Shown here piece by piece: positions 36,875-44,997 of a stretch of DNA of 64,000 bases. Each line of letters begins with the position of its first letter. The first letter of the stretch is position 1. Source of the DNA: Pseudoalteromonas shioyasakiensis (lineage in GTDB: Bacteria; Pseudomonadota; Gammaproteobacteria; Enterobacterales; Alteromonadaceae); assembly GCF_019134595.1 (NCBI RefSeq), contig NZ_CP077770.1:1322001-1386000 (forward strand), written 5' to 3'. The translations under genes were made by a program, and so were the position numbers. The notes under the pieces were generated by a model, which was not told where the DNA came from, did not search any database, and saw only the letters and a program-made list of their open reading frames with translations.

Positions 36875-38533
36875 ATGGCAAATTTAGTCAAATACGCGGC
36901 ACATCTGTTGATCATTACCGCGATATTCTTTCATCCGTCAAGCTTTGCAAAGCAAGCGGCTGTCGCGATGCCAGATAGTTACAGCAGTGATACGGCACGG
37001 GCTATTTTAGAGCAAGGCGGCAACGCCGTTGATGCGGCAATTGCGGCACAGTTTGTATTAGCGGTTACTTTACCTGAAGCCGGTAACATTGGTGGTGGCG
37101 GCTTTATGCTGATCCAAAAAGATGGCAAAGGTGATTTTATTGATTACCGCGAAACAGCCCCTGCTGCAGCTCATCGCGATATGTACCTTGATGATAAAGG
37201 CGATGTTATTGATAACATGTCAGTATACGGTATTCACGCAAGTGGTGTTCCGGGCAGTGTTGCTGGCATGTGGCTTGCCCATCAAAAGCACGGAAGCTTA
37301 GAGTGGAAGACTCTGGTAGAGCCTGCAGTTAAGTTAGCAGAGCAGGGCTTTATTGTGCATCCTAAGCTAGCTGCAAGTGTTGAGCGTTACATTGCACGAA
37401 TGGCCAAAAAGTCGGTAAACATTAACTTTGCTGATTACTTTGCCGATGCCAAAGCAAATAAGGTATTTAAGCAGCCGGAACTTGCCGCCACACTGAAACG
37501 TATTCGTGATCAAGGTAAAGCAGGTTTCTACGAAGGTGAGACAGCGAAAATCATAGCGTCATTTATGAAGCAACACGGCGGCATTATTACTGAGCAAGAC
37601 TTAAAAGCGTATCAAGCTAAGTCGCGTACACCAATTAAGGGTAACTGGCGTGGTTACGAAGTGCTCACATCGCCACCGCCAAGTTCAGGTGGTATTGCTA
37701 TTTTACAGTGGCTAAAAATGTACGACTTAGCAAAGCCAAAAGGAACGCTTGAGCACAACTCAACCACCTACGTTCATATTTTGGCTGAAGTAGGTAAACG
37801 CGTATTTGCCGACAGAGCAGAATATTTAGGCGACCCAGATTTTTATGAAGTGCCAAAAATAGCCTTGCTTGCAGATGATTACCTTAGCAATCGTGCAAGT
37901 ACAATTCGTCCAGATGCTATTTCAACAACTGAGAACATTAAACCGGGTTTACACGAAAGTGAGCAAACAACGCATTTTTCTATTCTAGATAAGTGGGGCA
38001 ATGCCGTTGCGAATACCACGACCATCAACTTAAGCTTTGGTAGTGGTGTGGTTGTATCGGGCGCAGGATTTATTTTAAATGACGAAATGGACGACTTTAG
38101 TGCCAAGCCAGGTGTGATGAATGTATTTGGTGCAATTGGTGGTAAAGCTAACGAAATTCAACCTCATAAACGCATGTTGAGCTCAATGACGCCGACCATT
38201 CTACTTCAGGATAACAAAGTTAAAATGGTAACAGGCTCACCGGGTGGCACTACGATTATTAGCTCTGTGTATGAGTCTATTTTAAATGCGGTTGAATTTG
38301 ATATGACTGCAGAGCAAGTGGTAGACAGCCCACGTTTTCATCACCAGTTATGGCCTAAAAATGTGATTAGATACCACATTGGTCTTGAACCAAAGGTTGT
38401 TAAAGCGCTTGAGAAAATGGGTTATACACTTGATGAACGCCATTTTGGTGATATGCATGTGATCATCAATAAAGACGGTAAATTAGATGCGGCATCTGAA
38501 GCATCTGGCCGTGGTATAGCAATGGTGTTTTAA
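36875..38533 (+). CDS. ggt: Gamma-glutamyltransferase
   Basis: Periplasmic enzyme that autocleaves into two subunits and hydrolyses or transfers the glutamyl group of glutathione. A signal peptide (LLIITAIFFHPSSFA) is followed by EQGGNAVDAAIAAQFVLAVTLPEAGNIGGGGF. The catalytic Thr follows the ESEQ stretch in ESEQTTHFSILDKWGNAVA; conserved GSGVVVSGAGFILNDEMDDF and MLSSMTPTI lie later. Length 552 aa is usual. It begins 76 bp after the GNAT gene and has its own SD (AAGGAAG). Confidence 0.94.
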   Translation: MANLVKYAAHLLIITAIFFHPSSFAKQAAVAMPDSYSSDTARAILEQGGNAVDAAIAAQFVLAVTLPEAGNIGGGGFMLIQKDGKGDFIDYRETAPAAAHRDMYLDDKGDVIDNMSVYGIHASGVPGSVAGMWLAHQKHGSLEWKTLVEPAVKLAEQGFIVHPKLAASVERYIARMAKKSVNINFADYFADAKANKVFKQPELAATLKRIRDQGKAGFYEGETAKIIASFMKQHGGIITEQDLKAYQAKSRTPIKGNWRGYEVLTSPPPSSGGIAILQWLKMYDLAKPKGTLEHNSTTYVHILAEVGKRVFADRAEYLGDPDFYEVPKIALLADDYLSNRASTIRPDAISTTENIKPGLHESEQTTHFSILDKWGNAVANTTTINLSFGSGVVVSGAGFILNDEMDDFSAKPGVMNVFGAIGGKANEIQPHKRMLSSMTPTILLQDNKVKMVTGSPGGTTIISSVYESILNAVEFDMTAEQVVDSPRFHHQLWPKNVIRYHIGLEPKVVKALEKMGYTLDERHFGDMHVIINKDGKLDAASEASGRGIAMVF

Positions 38534-38699
38534 TTATACCAATCCGCAATAATACTTAATCATTTTGAGGGATTAAACCTGTCGCTACCTGCGTTAAAAA
38601 TTTCTCATTTAGAACAACTAAATAACGAAATTTTTGCCTTGTTATCAACAAGGTTTTCTTGCCTCAAAATAGACTACTTAATTAAGCGAATTGGTATTA
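38534..38699. repeat. MITE-like imperfect-palindrome repeat
   Basis: Directly after the ggt stop. Left end TTATACCAATCCGC and right end (reverse complement TAATACCAATTCGC) are near-identical terminal inverted repeats. Further nested arms are ATTTTGAGG at 38562-38570 with CCTCAAAAT at 38662-38670, AAAAATTTC at 38596-38604 with GAAATTTTT at 38627-38635 (inner ATTTAG/CTAAAT), and CCTTGTT at 38637-38643 with AACAAGG at 38647-38653. No ORF is present. The layout matches non-autonomous elements that I recall from Pseudoalteromonas and relatives. Confidence 0.72.
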
Positions 38700-38720
38700 C
38701 ACCTTAAACACAGGTACAAA

Positions 38721-38745
38721 AAAAGCACCCTCGGGTGCTTTTTAT
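38721..38745. terminator. Bidirectional terminator
   Basis: AAAAGCACCC/GGGTGCTTTT stem with flanking A and T runs, between the repeat and the stop of the aromatic permease gene. It serves at least the minus-strand permease gene. Confidence 0.88.
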
Positions 38746-38757
38746 TTGATGAGGTGT

Positions 38758-39960
38758 TTAACCAATCGCTGGAATAAGCCCTGCCATTTGTAAACCTTGA
38801 GCACTAATAATAAGCACACCAAACAGGGCGGCGAGTGCTAAACCAATATTACCGCCTTTAACTTGGTAACCCGCATCAGGTTTGCTGCTTCGTTGCTTAT
38901 AGACCATAGCAACCGGTAAAAACACCGCTAAAATAACCAGCGCAATGGCGGCGTAGCCAAGTGCCATAATAAACCCTTGTGGATAGAATAGCGCAAAGCC
39001 TAGTGGTGGAATAAAGGTGATCAAGGCTGTTTTGATTCGATCTTTACTGCCATCACCTTTTTTGAATGCATCGGCAAAAAAGTCGAATAAACCTAAACTC
39101 ACGCCTAAGAAAGACGTGGCTAACGCTAAATCAGCAAAAATGTTCACAGCGGTGGCAACATGTGGGCTGTGAGCAATGCTAGCAACACTGCTTACAAAAC
39201 CTGGTAATCCTTGGCTTTGAAGTAAGTCGCTTTGACTCATCATGCCTTGGCTAAGTAACTGCCAAAAAATGTAAATTACTAAAGGCAGTGCCGCACCTGC
39301 CACCATTACTTTGCGAAGTGTTTTGATATCTAAACCCACGTATTTCACAATCGACGGAATAGAGCCATGAAAACCAAATGAGGTAAACACCACCGGGATT
39401 GCAGATAAAATCAGACCTTGTTCAATCGGCATTTCAAGTAAGTGTTGGCCGTGTACATAAGGCGTCAGCATATAAAATAAGCTGGCTAGTACGCACACTT
39501 TGATTGTGAACAGTACGCGGTTGAGCTTATCGACTTTGCTGGTACCAAGTGTCACCACAGTGCCAATCACAATAGCCAGAATAACTGAGCCAACTTGCGG
39601 TGCTAAAGAAAGCGATAAACCATTGTTGAGCTTTTCTTGTAATTGCGCACCGCCACCTGCGATATACGCAGCGCATAATGCGTAAAACAAAAACATCACT
39701 GAAAAGTTAGCGACCCATTGCCCACGTTTACCCAACCATGATTTAGCTAACGTATTGAGGGTTGCATCTCTGTCGGCATATTGATGCAGCTCTAGCATCA
39801 GTAATGCTGTGTAGGTCATTAAGACCCAAGTTAAAAAGATTAGTGATAACGCTGTTGTGAAACCAAGCCCTGCGGAGGCGATAGGCAATGCCAGCATCCC
39901 TGCACCTATGGTGGTGCCAGCAACAATTAACATGCTACCTATTGTTTTATTTTTAAGCAC
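38758..39960 (-). CDS. Aromatic amino-acid permease (Mtr/TyrP family, HAAAP)
   Basis: A hydrophobic protein of about 400 aa with 11 TM segments. TM1 holds the family signature GSMLIVAGTTIGAGMLALP; TSFGFHGSIPSIVKYVG is a second HAAAP motif. It probably imports tryptophan or tyrosine with protons or Na+. The GTG at 39960 (VLKNKTIGS) has TAAGGGG 6 nt upstream and is preferred; a TTG at 39990 would add 10 residues. A TyrR-type box is centred about 100 bp upstream. Confidence 0.9.
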   Translation of the reverse strand: MLKNKTIGSMLIVAGTTIGAGMLALPIASAGLGFTTALSLIFLTWVLMTYTALLMLELHQYADRDATLNTLAKSWLGKRGQWVANFSVMFLFYALCAAYIAGGGAQLQEKLNNGLSLSLAPQVGSVILAIVIGTVVTLGTSKVDKLNRVLFTIKVCVLASLFYMLTPYVHGQHLLEMPIEQGLILSAIPVVFTSFGFHGSIPSIVKYVGLDIKTLRKVMVAGAALPLVIYIFWQLLSQGMMSQSDLLQSQGLPGFVSSVASIAHSPHVATAVNIFADLALATSFLGVSLGLFDFFADAFKKGDGSKDRIKTALITFIPPLGFALFYPQGFIMALGYAAIALVILAVFLPVAMVYKQRSSKPDAGYQVKGGNIGLALAALFGVLIISAQGLQMAGLIPAIG

Positions 39961-40050
39961 TTTTTGCCCCTTAAACTTCGTGAGAGGCAAGCAAGATATA
40001 ACTTGTTTAACAAAACTTAAATAGTTTTGTTATAAATCAAAGAAATTAAA

Positions 40051-40068
40051 TGTAACCTATGATTTACA
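40051..40068. promoter_or_regulatory. TyrR box upstream of the aromatic permease gene
   Basis: TGTAAC-N6-TTTACA, which differs at one base from the TyrR consensus TGTAAA-N6-TTTACA. It lies about 90 bp upstream of the permease start. TyrR control of mtr/tyrP is known in enterobacteria, so both site and target agree. Confidence 0.7.
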
Positions 40069-40189
40069 TGTGCAAACAGGCTGTTGAAATCAGCAAAAAA
40101 CTTTTTGCCAAATAGCATGAGTATACGTGTTGACAAAATCACCATTTAGGCGGATTCTTAAGCTTCTTCAACTTATTTAATTAAATACC

Positions 40190-40273
40190 ATGATGCAGCT
40201 AAACCAACGACCAACAAACAATTGTATGCGCCTGACTTCGTCAGTCGTGTGGTCTGTTATGTGCTGCGGTTAA
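40190..40273 (+). CDS. Candidate leader peptide upstream of the EamA gene
   Basis: A 27-codon frame ATGATG...TAA. Its C-terminal half reads CMRLTSSVVWSVMCCG, containing one Trp and three Cys (two adjacent near the stop). The stop codon falls inside segment 1 (40266-40272) of an alternative-hairpin array, the geometry expected for a translation-coupled attenuator. No good SD precedes it, which is the main weakness. A second in-frame ATG is at 40193. Confidence 0.4.
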   Translation: MMQLNQRPTNNCMRLTSSVVWSVMCCG

Positions 40274-40343
40274 TTAAGTAAGTTTTACTAACCGCGTTCT
40301 AAGCGGTTGGTTATTTCCCTTTTAAATTCTCTTCCGCTTTTTT
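40202..40343 (+). promoter_or_regulatory. Attenuator-like alternative hairpins before the EamA gene
   Basis: Segments: 0 AACCAAC (40202-40208), 1 GCGGTTA (40266-40272), 2 TAACCGC (40289-40295), 3 AAGCGGTTGGTT (40301-40312), 4 CCGCTT (40334-40339) with a T run after it. Pairing 1:2 excludes 2:3; 0:3 and 3:4 are further alternatives. CTGAC-TTC-GTCAG at 40232-40244 is an additional hairpin inside the leader frame. The 3:4 stem is short (6 bp, 27-nt loop). Confidence 0.42.
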
Positions 40344-40366
40344 CGCCTTTTTAAAGGAATAAGCTT

Positions 40367-41272
40367 GTGCCTGTTAAAGCCTCATATTTTTTAATGGTGG
40401 TGATTTGGTCAACAACACCACTGGGTATTGTCTGGAGTAGTGAAACGGTAGCACCAACCCTGGCTGTGTTTTTACGCATGCTGGTGGGGCTGGTGTTGGC
40501 TTCGTTTGTCGTTGCTGTTGCCAATATCCGAGTGCCTTGGCATCGCCGAGCTTTATTCCTCTATGGTTATTCGAGCATAGGTATTTTTGGCGGCATGTTA
40601 TTAAGCTATATGGCCGCTAAAACCGTACCTTCTGGCTTAATATCATTGATGTTTGGACTTGCGCCTATTTTATCGGGCTTACTTGCGCAAAAGATCTTGA
40701 ACGAACCTAAGTTTAGCGCCATTAAGCTTGGCGCACTTGGCTGTGCTTTAATTGGTTTATTTTTAGTAAGCCAACGGCATATTCAAGGGGGAGTAGAGCA
40801 GCTTAGTGGTCTGTTGTATGTATTTATGGCTGTGTGCTTTTTTAGTTTGAGCGGTGTGATGATCAAACGGGTAAGAATTGCTATTCATCCAATGGCCACC
40901 ACATTTGGCGCGTTGGTTTTTGTAACCCCACTGTTTTTTATTACTTGGTTGCTGGTAGATGGCCAACTTAATAGCCAGATGTGGAGTGCAAAATCACTGT
41001 ACTCAATTGTTTACTTAGGCGTGTTTGGTTCATTAATTGGTGCGCTAGCGTATTTTCATGTATTGCAAAAGTTGAACGCGAGCACGGTCGCATTAACAAC
41101 CCTGATCACACCCAGTTTTGCAATTGCTTTAGGTGGTTTGCTTAATGATGAGCCCATTGACCAAGCACTGATTGTTGGCGCGATCATTATTATGATAAGC
41201 CTCGCATTTTTTCAGTTTGGCGATAAGTGGCTAAAGCGCTTTAAAGGCGTGAAGTCGGTAGAAATGAGTTAA
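40367..41272 (+). CDS. EamA-family (DMT) transporter
   Basis: A 301-aa inner-membrane protein with ten TM segments in two EamA repeats, the drug/metabolite transporter fold (SYFLMVVIWSTTPLGIVWSSE; second half VYLGVFGSLIGALAYFHVLQKLNASTVALTTLITPSFAIALG). EamA members export amino acids such as cysteine or threonine, or other metabolites; the substrate is unknown. The GTG start at 40367 follows AAAGGAAT. The unusual leader described above suggests regulation by translation of a short peptide. Confidence 0.88.
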   Translation: MPVKASYFLMVVIWSTTPLGIVWSSETVAPTLAVFLRMLVGLVLASFVVAVANIRVPWHRRALFLYGYSSIGIFGGMLLSYMAAKTVPSGLISLMFGLAPILSGLLAQKILNEPKFSAIKLGALGCALIGLFLVSQRHIQGGVEQLSGLLYVFMAVCFFSLSGVMIKRVRIAIHPMATTFGALVFVTPLFFITWLLVDGQLNSQMWSAKSLYSIVYLGVFGSLIGALAYFHVLQKLNASTVALTTLITPSFAIALGGLLNDEPIDQALIVGAIIIMISLAFFQFGDKWLKRFKGVKSVEMS

Positions 41273-41293
41273 GGCTAGTAGCCGCTTCGGCGG

Positions 41294-42172
41294 CTACATT
41301 TTTGCAATTTGAATGACTAAACGACGGTTTTTGTTTCGGTCTAAAATGTTGTCATTGCTGGCAACGTGGCGCTTTTCACCGTAACCATCGGTATCTACTT
41401 TGCTTTCATCAATCCCTAAGCTAACAATGTAATCCTTAATTGCTTTAGCGCGTTTTTTTGATAATTCGAGGTTGTTCCAGCGACCACCGTAGCTGTCGGT
41501 GTAAGATGATATTGAAATAGACTCGATGTTGGTGTCGTACTTTAAGTACTCGCCAATTTTATCTAAGCGTTTTTGTGATGATTTAGTAAGTTTGCTGGTA
41601 TTAGGCTCATAGTTCATCACTGTGAACGAAATATCTTCAAAGCTGTATGGCAGCATTGCATCTCGGCACTGTAAAAACGCCCAATATGCTTGCTTAAAGT
41701 TTACACTCGATAAACCAACGGCAATTTTATCGGCACTATTTTGCCAGTCTTGGTAATAAAATGTCGGTTGGTAACCTTTTTCAAGTTCGGTCAGCATTTC
41801 CCAAGCGGTTTTGTTGCCAAGCTCGCCGTCAAACTTACGTAATAGCTTCATATTCGCTAAGTCGCGAGCAGGCATACCAGCACGCCAACTAGGTGGTACG
41901 GCTTTTAGGCCTGCAATACTGTAATTGTCTGGGCGTACGACCATATCAAGGTTAAAGTTTACGTTTTTATTTTTACTAGCAGTGGTGCTGAAAATTGCTT
42001 CACCATAGTAAGGAACTTCATGATTTAATTGGCATTCTAAGCGAGATGTTTTAACCATTTGCCAGTTCGACATATCAGCATTAGCGGTATACTCACGCAT
42101 GGCTGCATGCGCATTTATGCTTGCAACTGAGGTTAATAGACCTAGGCTCAAAGGAAGTAATGAAAGCTTCAT
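41294..42172 (-). CDS. motY: Sodium-type flagellar protein MotY
   Basis: Component of the T ring of the Na+-driven polar flagellar motor, anchoring PomAB stators. A signal peptide (MKLSLLPLSLGLLTSVASINAHA) from ATG 42172 leads into the MotY N-domain (MREYTANADMSNWQMVKTSRLECQLNHEVPYYGEA..., SFEDISFTVMNYEPN). The C-terminal OmpA-like peptidoglycan-binding domain follows, with SISSYTDSYGGRWNNLELSKKRAKAIKDY and DGYGEKR. The longer frame upstream is not needed. The neighbour rnt is divergent, as in Vibrio. It implies polar Na+ motility for the host. Confidence 0.94.
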   Translation of the reverse strand: MKLSLLPLSLGLLTSVASINAHAAMREYTANADMSNWQMVKTSRLECQLNHEVPYYGEAIFSTTASKNKNVNFNLDMVVRPDNYSIAGLKAVPPSWRAGMPARDLANMKLLRKFDGELGNKTAWEMLTELEKGYQPTFYYQDWQNSADKIAVGLSSVNFKQAYWAFLQCRDAMLPYSFEDISFTVMNYEPNTSKLTKSSQKRLDKIGEYLKYDTNIESISISSYTDSYGGRWNNLELSKKRAKAIKDYIVSLGIDESKVDTDGYGEKRHVASNDNILDRNKNRRLVIQIAKM

Positions 42173-42388
42173 CACGGTAATTCTCCAACAAATCATCAAT
42201 GCCAAATAATTGGCAATTTTTGTGTTTAATTGCATCAGCGCAATAAACACAGGGCCAGCTGATTAATTTAAAGCAAGTAATGTGCCTAAAAATTCAGTAA
42301 GAATCTACGATTTCACACTATTTACTCTAGCAGAGTAGCCTTGGTTTTTGACATAATAGCCAGCTTACACTGGCAAACCAAGAAGACT

Positions 42389-43069
42389 ATGGAAAATACT
42401 GAACAAACTCTTTTCGCAAAACGCTTTCGTGGCTTTTTTCCCGTTGTGATTGATGTTGAAACTGCAGGTTTTAACAAAGACACCGATGCGTTATTAGAAA
42501 TTGCTGCATCTGTACTGAAAATGGATGACGACGGTGTGTTAAGTATTGATCATACTGTGCATTTTCATGTTGAGCCATTTGAAGGCGCTAATATTGAACA
42601 AGCGGCCATTGAGTTTAATGGTATTGATCCTTTTTCTGCGCTGCGTGGTGCAGTGCCTGAAGAAGAAGCGATTAAAGAAATCTGTAAAGTTGTGCGTAAG
42701 GCACAAAAAGCAGCGGGTTGTCAGCGTTCAGTGGTAGTAGCACACAATGCAGCGTTTGATCACGGCTTTTTAAATGCCGCAATTGAGCGTTGTAAAATTA
42801 AGCGCACGCCATTTCATCCATTTGTTAGCTTTGATACCACATCATTGGCGGGTCTTGCACTAGGTCAAACAGTATTAGCTAAAGCGTGTAGGGCGGCAGG
42901 TATTGAGTTTGATAATAAACAAGCTCACTCAGCACTGTATGATACCGAGCGCACAGCAGAACTGTTTTGTTTAATCGTTAATCGCTGGCAGCAACTCGGT
43001 GGTTGGCCATTGCCTGAAACTGAAGCGATAGAAGAAGAGCCAGACTCAGCCGCTAAAACGACTGAGTGA
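42389..43069 (+). CDS. rnt: Ribonuclease T
   Basis: 3'-5' exoribonuclease that trims tRNA and other stable RNA 3' ends. The DEDDh exonuclease motifs are all present: VVIDVETAG (first Asp/Glu), [11 protein letters not shown], and [14 protein letters not shown] with the catalytic His-Asp. The ATG at 42389 gives [19 protein letters not shown], the conserved start; the earlier start in the same frame is not supported. Length is 226 aa. The 3' end overlaps the convergent FapA gene by 17 bp. Confidence 0.95.
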   Translation: MENTEQTLFAKRFRGFFPVVIDVETAGFNKDTDALLEIAASVLKMDDDGVLSIDHTVHFHVEPFEGANIEQAAIEFNGIDPFSALRGAVPEEEAIKEICKVVRKAQKAAGCQRSVVVAHNAAFDHGFLNAAIERCKIKRTPFHPFVSFDTTSLAGLALGQTVLAKACRAAGIEFDNKQAHSALYDTERTAELFCLIVNRWQQLGGWPLPETEAIEEEPDSAAKTTE

Positions 43070-44678
43070 TTTTGCCCTCAAAAAAACGCACCATGTTAGG
43101 AGGGTAAATACGTGAAAACTGTTTACTCTCTTGCGCTATCTTCAGCTCCACACCAGGATGCATTAATTCATTCACTTTTAAGCGGCTTGTTGCTAATAAG
43201 CGCGCAATCTTAATTTTCACTAAGTGTTTCTTTTTCTTGGTATTGGCCGTTTTAATTTTAATCTGCTGCTCGCTGGCGGTGATCTTATTAATGTAATGCG
43301 CACGCTGGGCTGGATCGGGTATTTTACTGGCCTTTTTTCGTGCTTGCTGTAGAGCTGCGGCTTTTGTAGCTAATAACTTTTCAAAGTCATTAATTTGCTG
43401 CTGCTTTTGGCGTAAATCATGCCAGTACTGAGCTATAAAAACGCGTGTTTTAGTGCCTGACGGCGCACCAAGCTCACCGGTTTCAATTCGCATCGCATCT
43501 AAAATATTGCCACCAATAATTTTGCCTCGCGGGTTATTGGCTTTGCCGACTCGAATAAGGCGGCGAGCACTTAAATCACAATGTAAAGCTTGGCGTTCAA
43601 TGAATAAATCTTGCTCTGTTTTTATATGGCAGTACTGAGCATAACCAACAGAGATAGTACGCGAAGCCGTGATGTTGCAGGTAAAGTTCTCGACGTTTTC
43701 ACGCTTTCTGCCAACAGCCCCGAGCATCACGGTGACTTCACTTTTACTTTCAATTGTGGCTGATTCAACAAAGCCTAATACAGTGATATCACCCGTGGCT
43801 TTGACGCGCATACCATCTTTTACATCACCGCTGATAATGACACTGCCATCAAATTCGACATGGCCCGTACTTACATCAACATGATGAAAGCACAATACGT
43901 CGTCCACGCGCATACCGCGGGGTAGGGCAACGGGCACGCCCTTAGCATCGGCAATCAACATATCGCTATTATTAGGATCAATACGCGTTCCTTCAAATGG
44001 CTCAAGGGGTAAATCTTTACCAGGTTTTGCAGGCATCACATCACCAAACACAGTAAAGCCATCTTCACCGGGTGTTGCAGGAACTCGCTGCATTAATGGC
44101 GTGCCGGGTTTAACGGTAATAATGGCACCTAAATTACGCATGTCGACTTTACCGCCGGAGGTCGCTTGCGGGCTAAGAACGCGGTCTTGTGCGGTGGAGC
44201 ATAAGCGCACGAATTTAGCATCAGTGCCTTCTTTGGGCATTCTGCCATGGGCAACAATTGCGCTGTAATGTGCACCGGGTGGTTGTTTAAATTGCTGGCC
44301 TAAAAAGGTATCAAGCGCCCGCATACTAATGCCCTTAATAACACCTGCCTCTGTAAGCACCTCTTGTGCTATATCCATGCTCACAATTTTACCGCCACGG
44401 GCAGTTGTTAGGTTTGCTTCAACTACCATGTTTTTAGCGTCAACTTTAACTTCAAGGTGAGCATCAACGGCTTTAGCAACCACTAAAGATTGGTTTTGAT
44501 ATTGGCTGCTAGGGATGAACAACTTACCTATATTGGCATCAATATATTCGTAGCTGGCATAAGGAGACTGCTCAAGTAATTCAATTAATTGAGAACTCGT
44601 AGTAGGAAAACCCGCATCCCGAGGATGCTCACACAAAGAGACATAGCCGCTTTGTTCATCGAATGAAAACATCGACAT
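43053..44678 (-). CDS. FapA/DUF342 family protein
   Basis: A 541-aa protein with the DUF342 polymerisation-like beta-helix domain in the middle: [53 protein letters not shown], followed by a basic-lysine coiled coil ([30 protein letters not shown]). FapA (flagellar assembly protein A) proteins are linked to polar flagella and cell-pole organisation in Vibrio; here it is next to motY/rnt. Role is inferred from family only. Confidence 0.83.
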   Translation of the reverse strand: MSMFSFDEQSGYVSLCEHPRDAGFPTTSSQLIELLEQSPYASYEYIDANIGKLFIPSSQYQNQSLVVAKAVDAHLEVKVDAKNMVVEANLTTARGGKIVSMDIAQEVLTEAGVIKGISMRALDTFLGQQFKQPPGAHYSAIVAHGRMPKEGTDAKFVRLCSTAQDRVLSPQATSGGKVDMRNLGAIITVKPGTPLMQRVPATPGEDGFTVFGDVMPAKPGKDLPLEPFEGTRIDPNNSDMLIADAKGVPVALPRGMRVDDVLCFHHVDVSTGHVEFDGSVIISGDVKDGMRVKATGDITVLGFVESATIESKSEVTVMLGAVGRKRENVENFTCNITASRTISVGYAQYCHIKTEQDLFIERQALHCDLSARRLIRVGKANNPRGKIIGGNILDAMRIETGELGAPSGTKTRVFIAQYWHDLRQKQQQINDFEKLLATKAAALQQARKKASKIPDPAQRAHYINKITASEQQIKIKTANTKKKKHLVKIKIARLLATSRLKVNELMHPGVELKIAQESKQFSRIYPPNMVRFFEGKITQSF

Positions 44679-44997
44679 CTGAAAAGCCCTGTAAAAAACT
44701 GCCTGTTATTATAGTTATGTGTTGCTACAGGTTATTTTTGAAGAAGGGTAACAACGTCTCCTATTTCAGCACAACTTTTGTACTATGTTAAGATAATGTA
44801 TGCATTAAATGTAAAAATATGTATAAAAACTGATTTTTCTTGCTTGAAAATTCAGCATTCAAAGGCACTTAGCAAAAATTTCCCGATTAATACCTTGAGT
44901 ATGAATAGGCTAGATAGGTGAATTAATTTACTTAAATTGATCATTTACGGGGCGTTGAAAATATAAGGGGCCATTCTGACCCCTTTATTTGGTATGG
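44679..44997. other. Intergenic region between FapA and the PKD lipoprotein gene
   Basis: 319 bp upstream of the FapA gene, ending in a GC-rich hairpin AAGGGG...CCCCTT (44965-44985), which is probably the terminator of the minus-strand PKD lipoprotein gene. Otherwise I see no ORF, promoter-grade palindrome or repeat. Confidence 0.5.

Larger units (their letters stand above)
39991..40366. other. Divergent intergenic region (permease/EamA)
   Basis: About 375 bp. It contains the TyrR box (40051-40068), a TTGACA -35-like element at 40130-40135 for the rightward transcript, a short leader ORF (40190-40273) and alternative hairpins up to 40343. Nothing else recognisable is seen. Confidence 0.6.

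Noticed and set aside
40250..40300. Possible integron attC-like site (GTTATGT near an inverted repeat)
   Set aside because: No paired GCCTAAC-type core and no integrase or cassette structure; the inverted repeats are better explained as leader hairpins.
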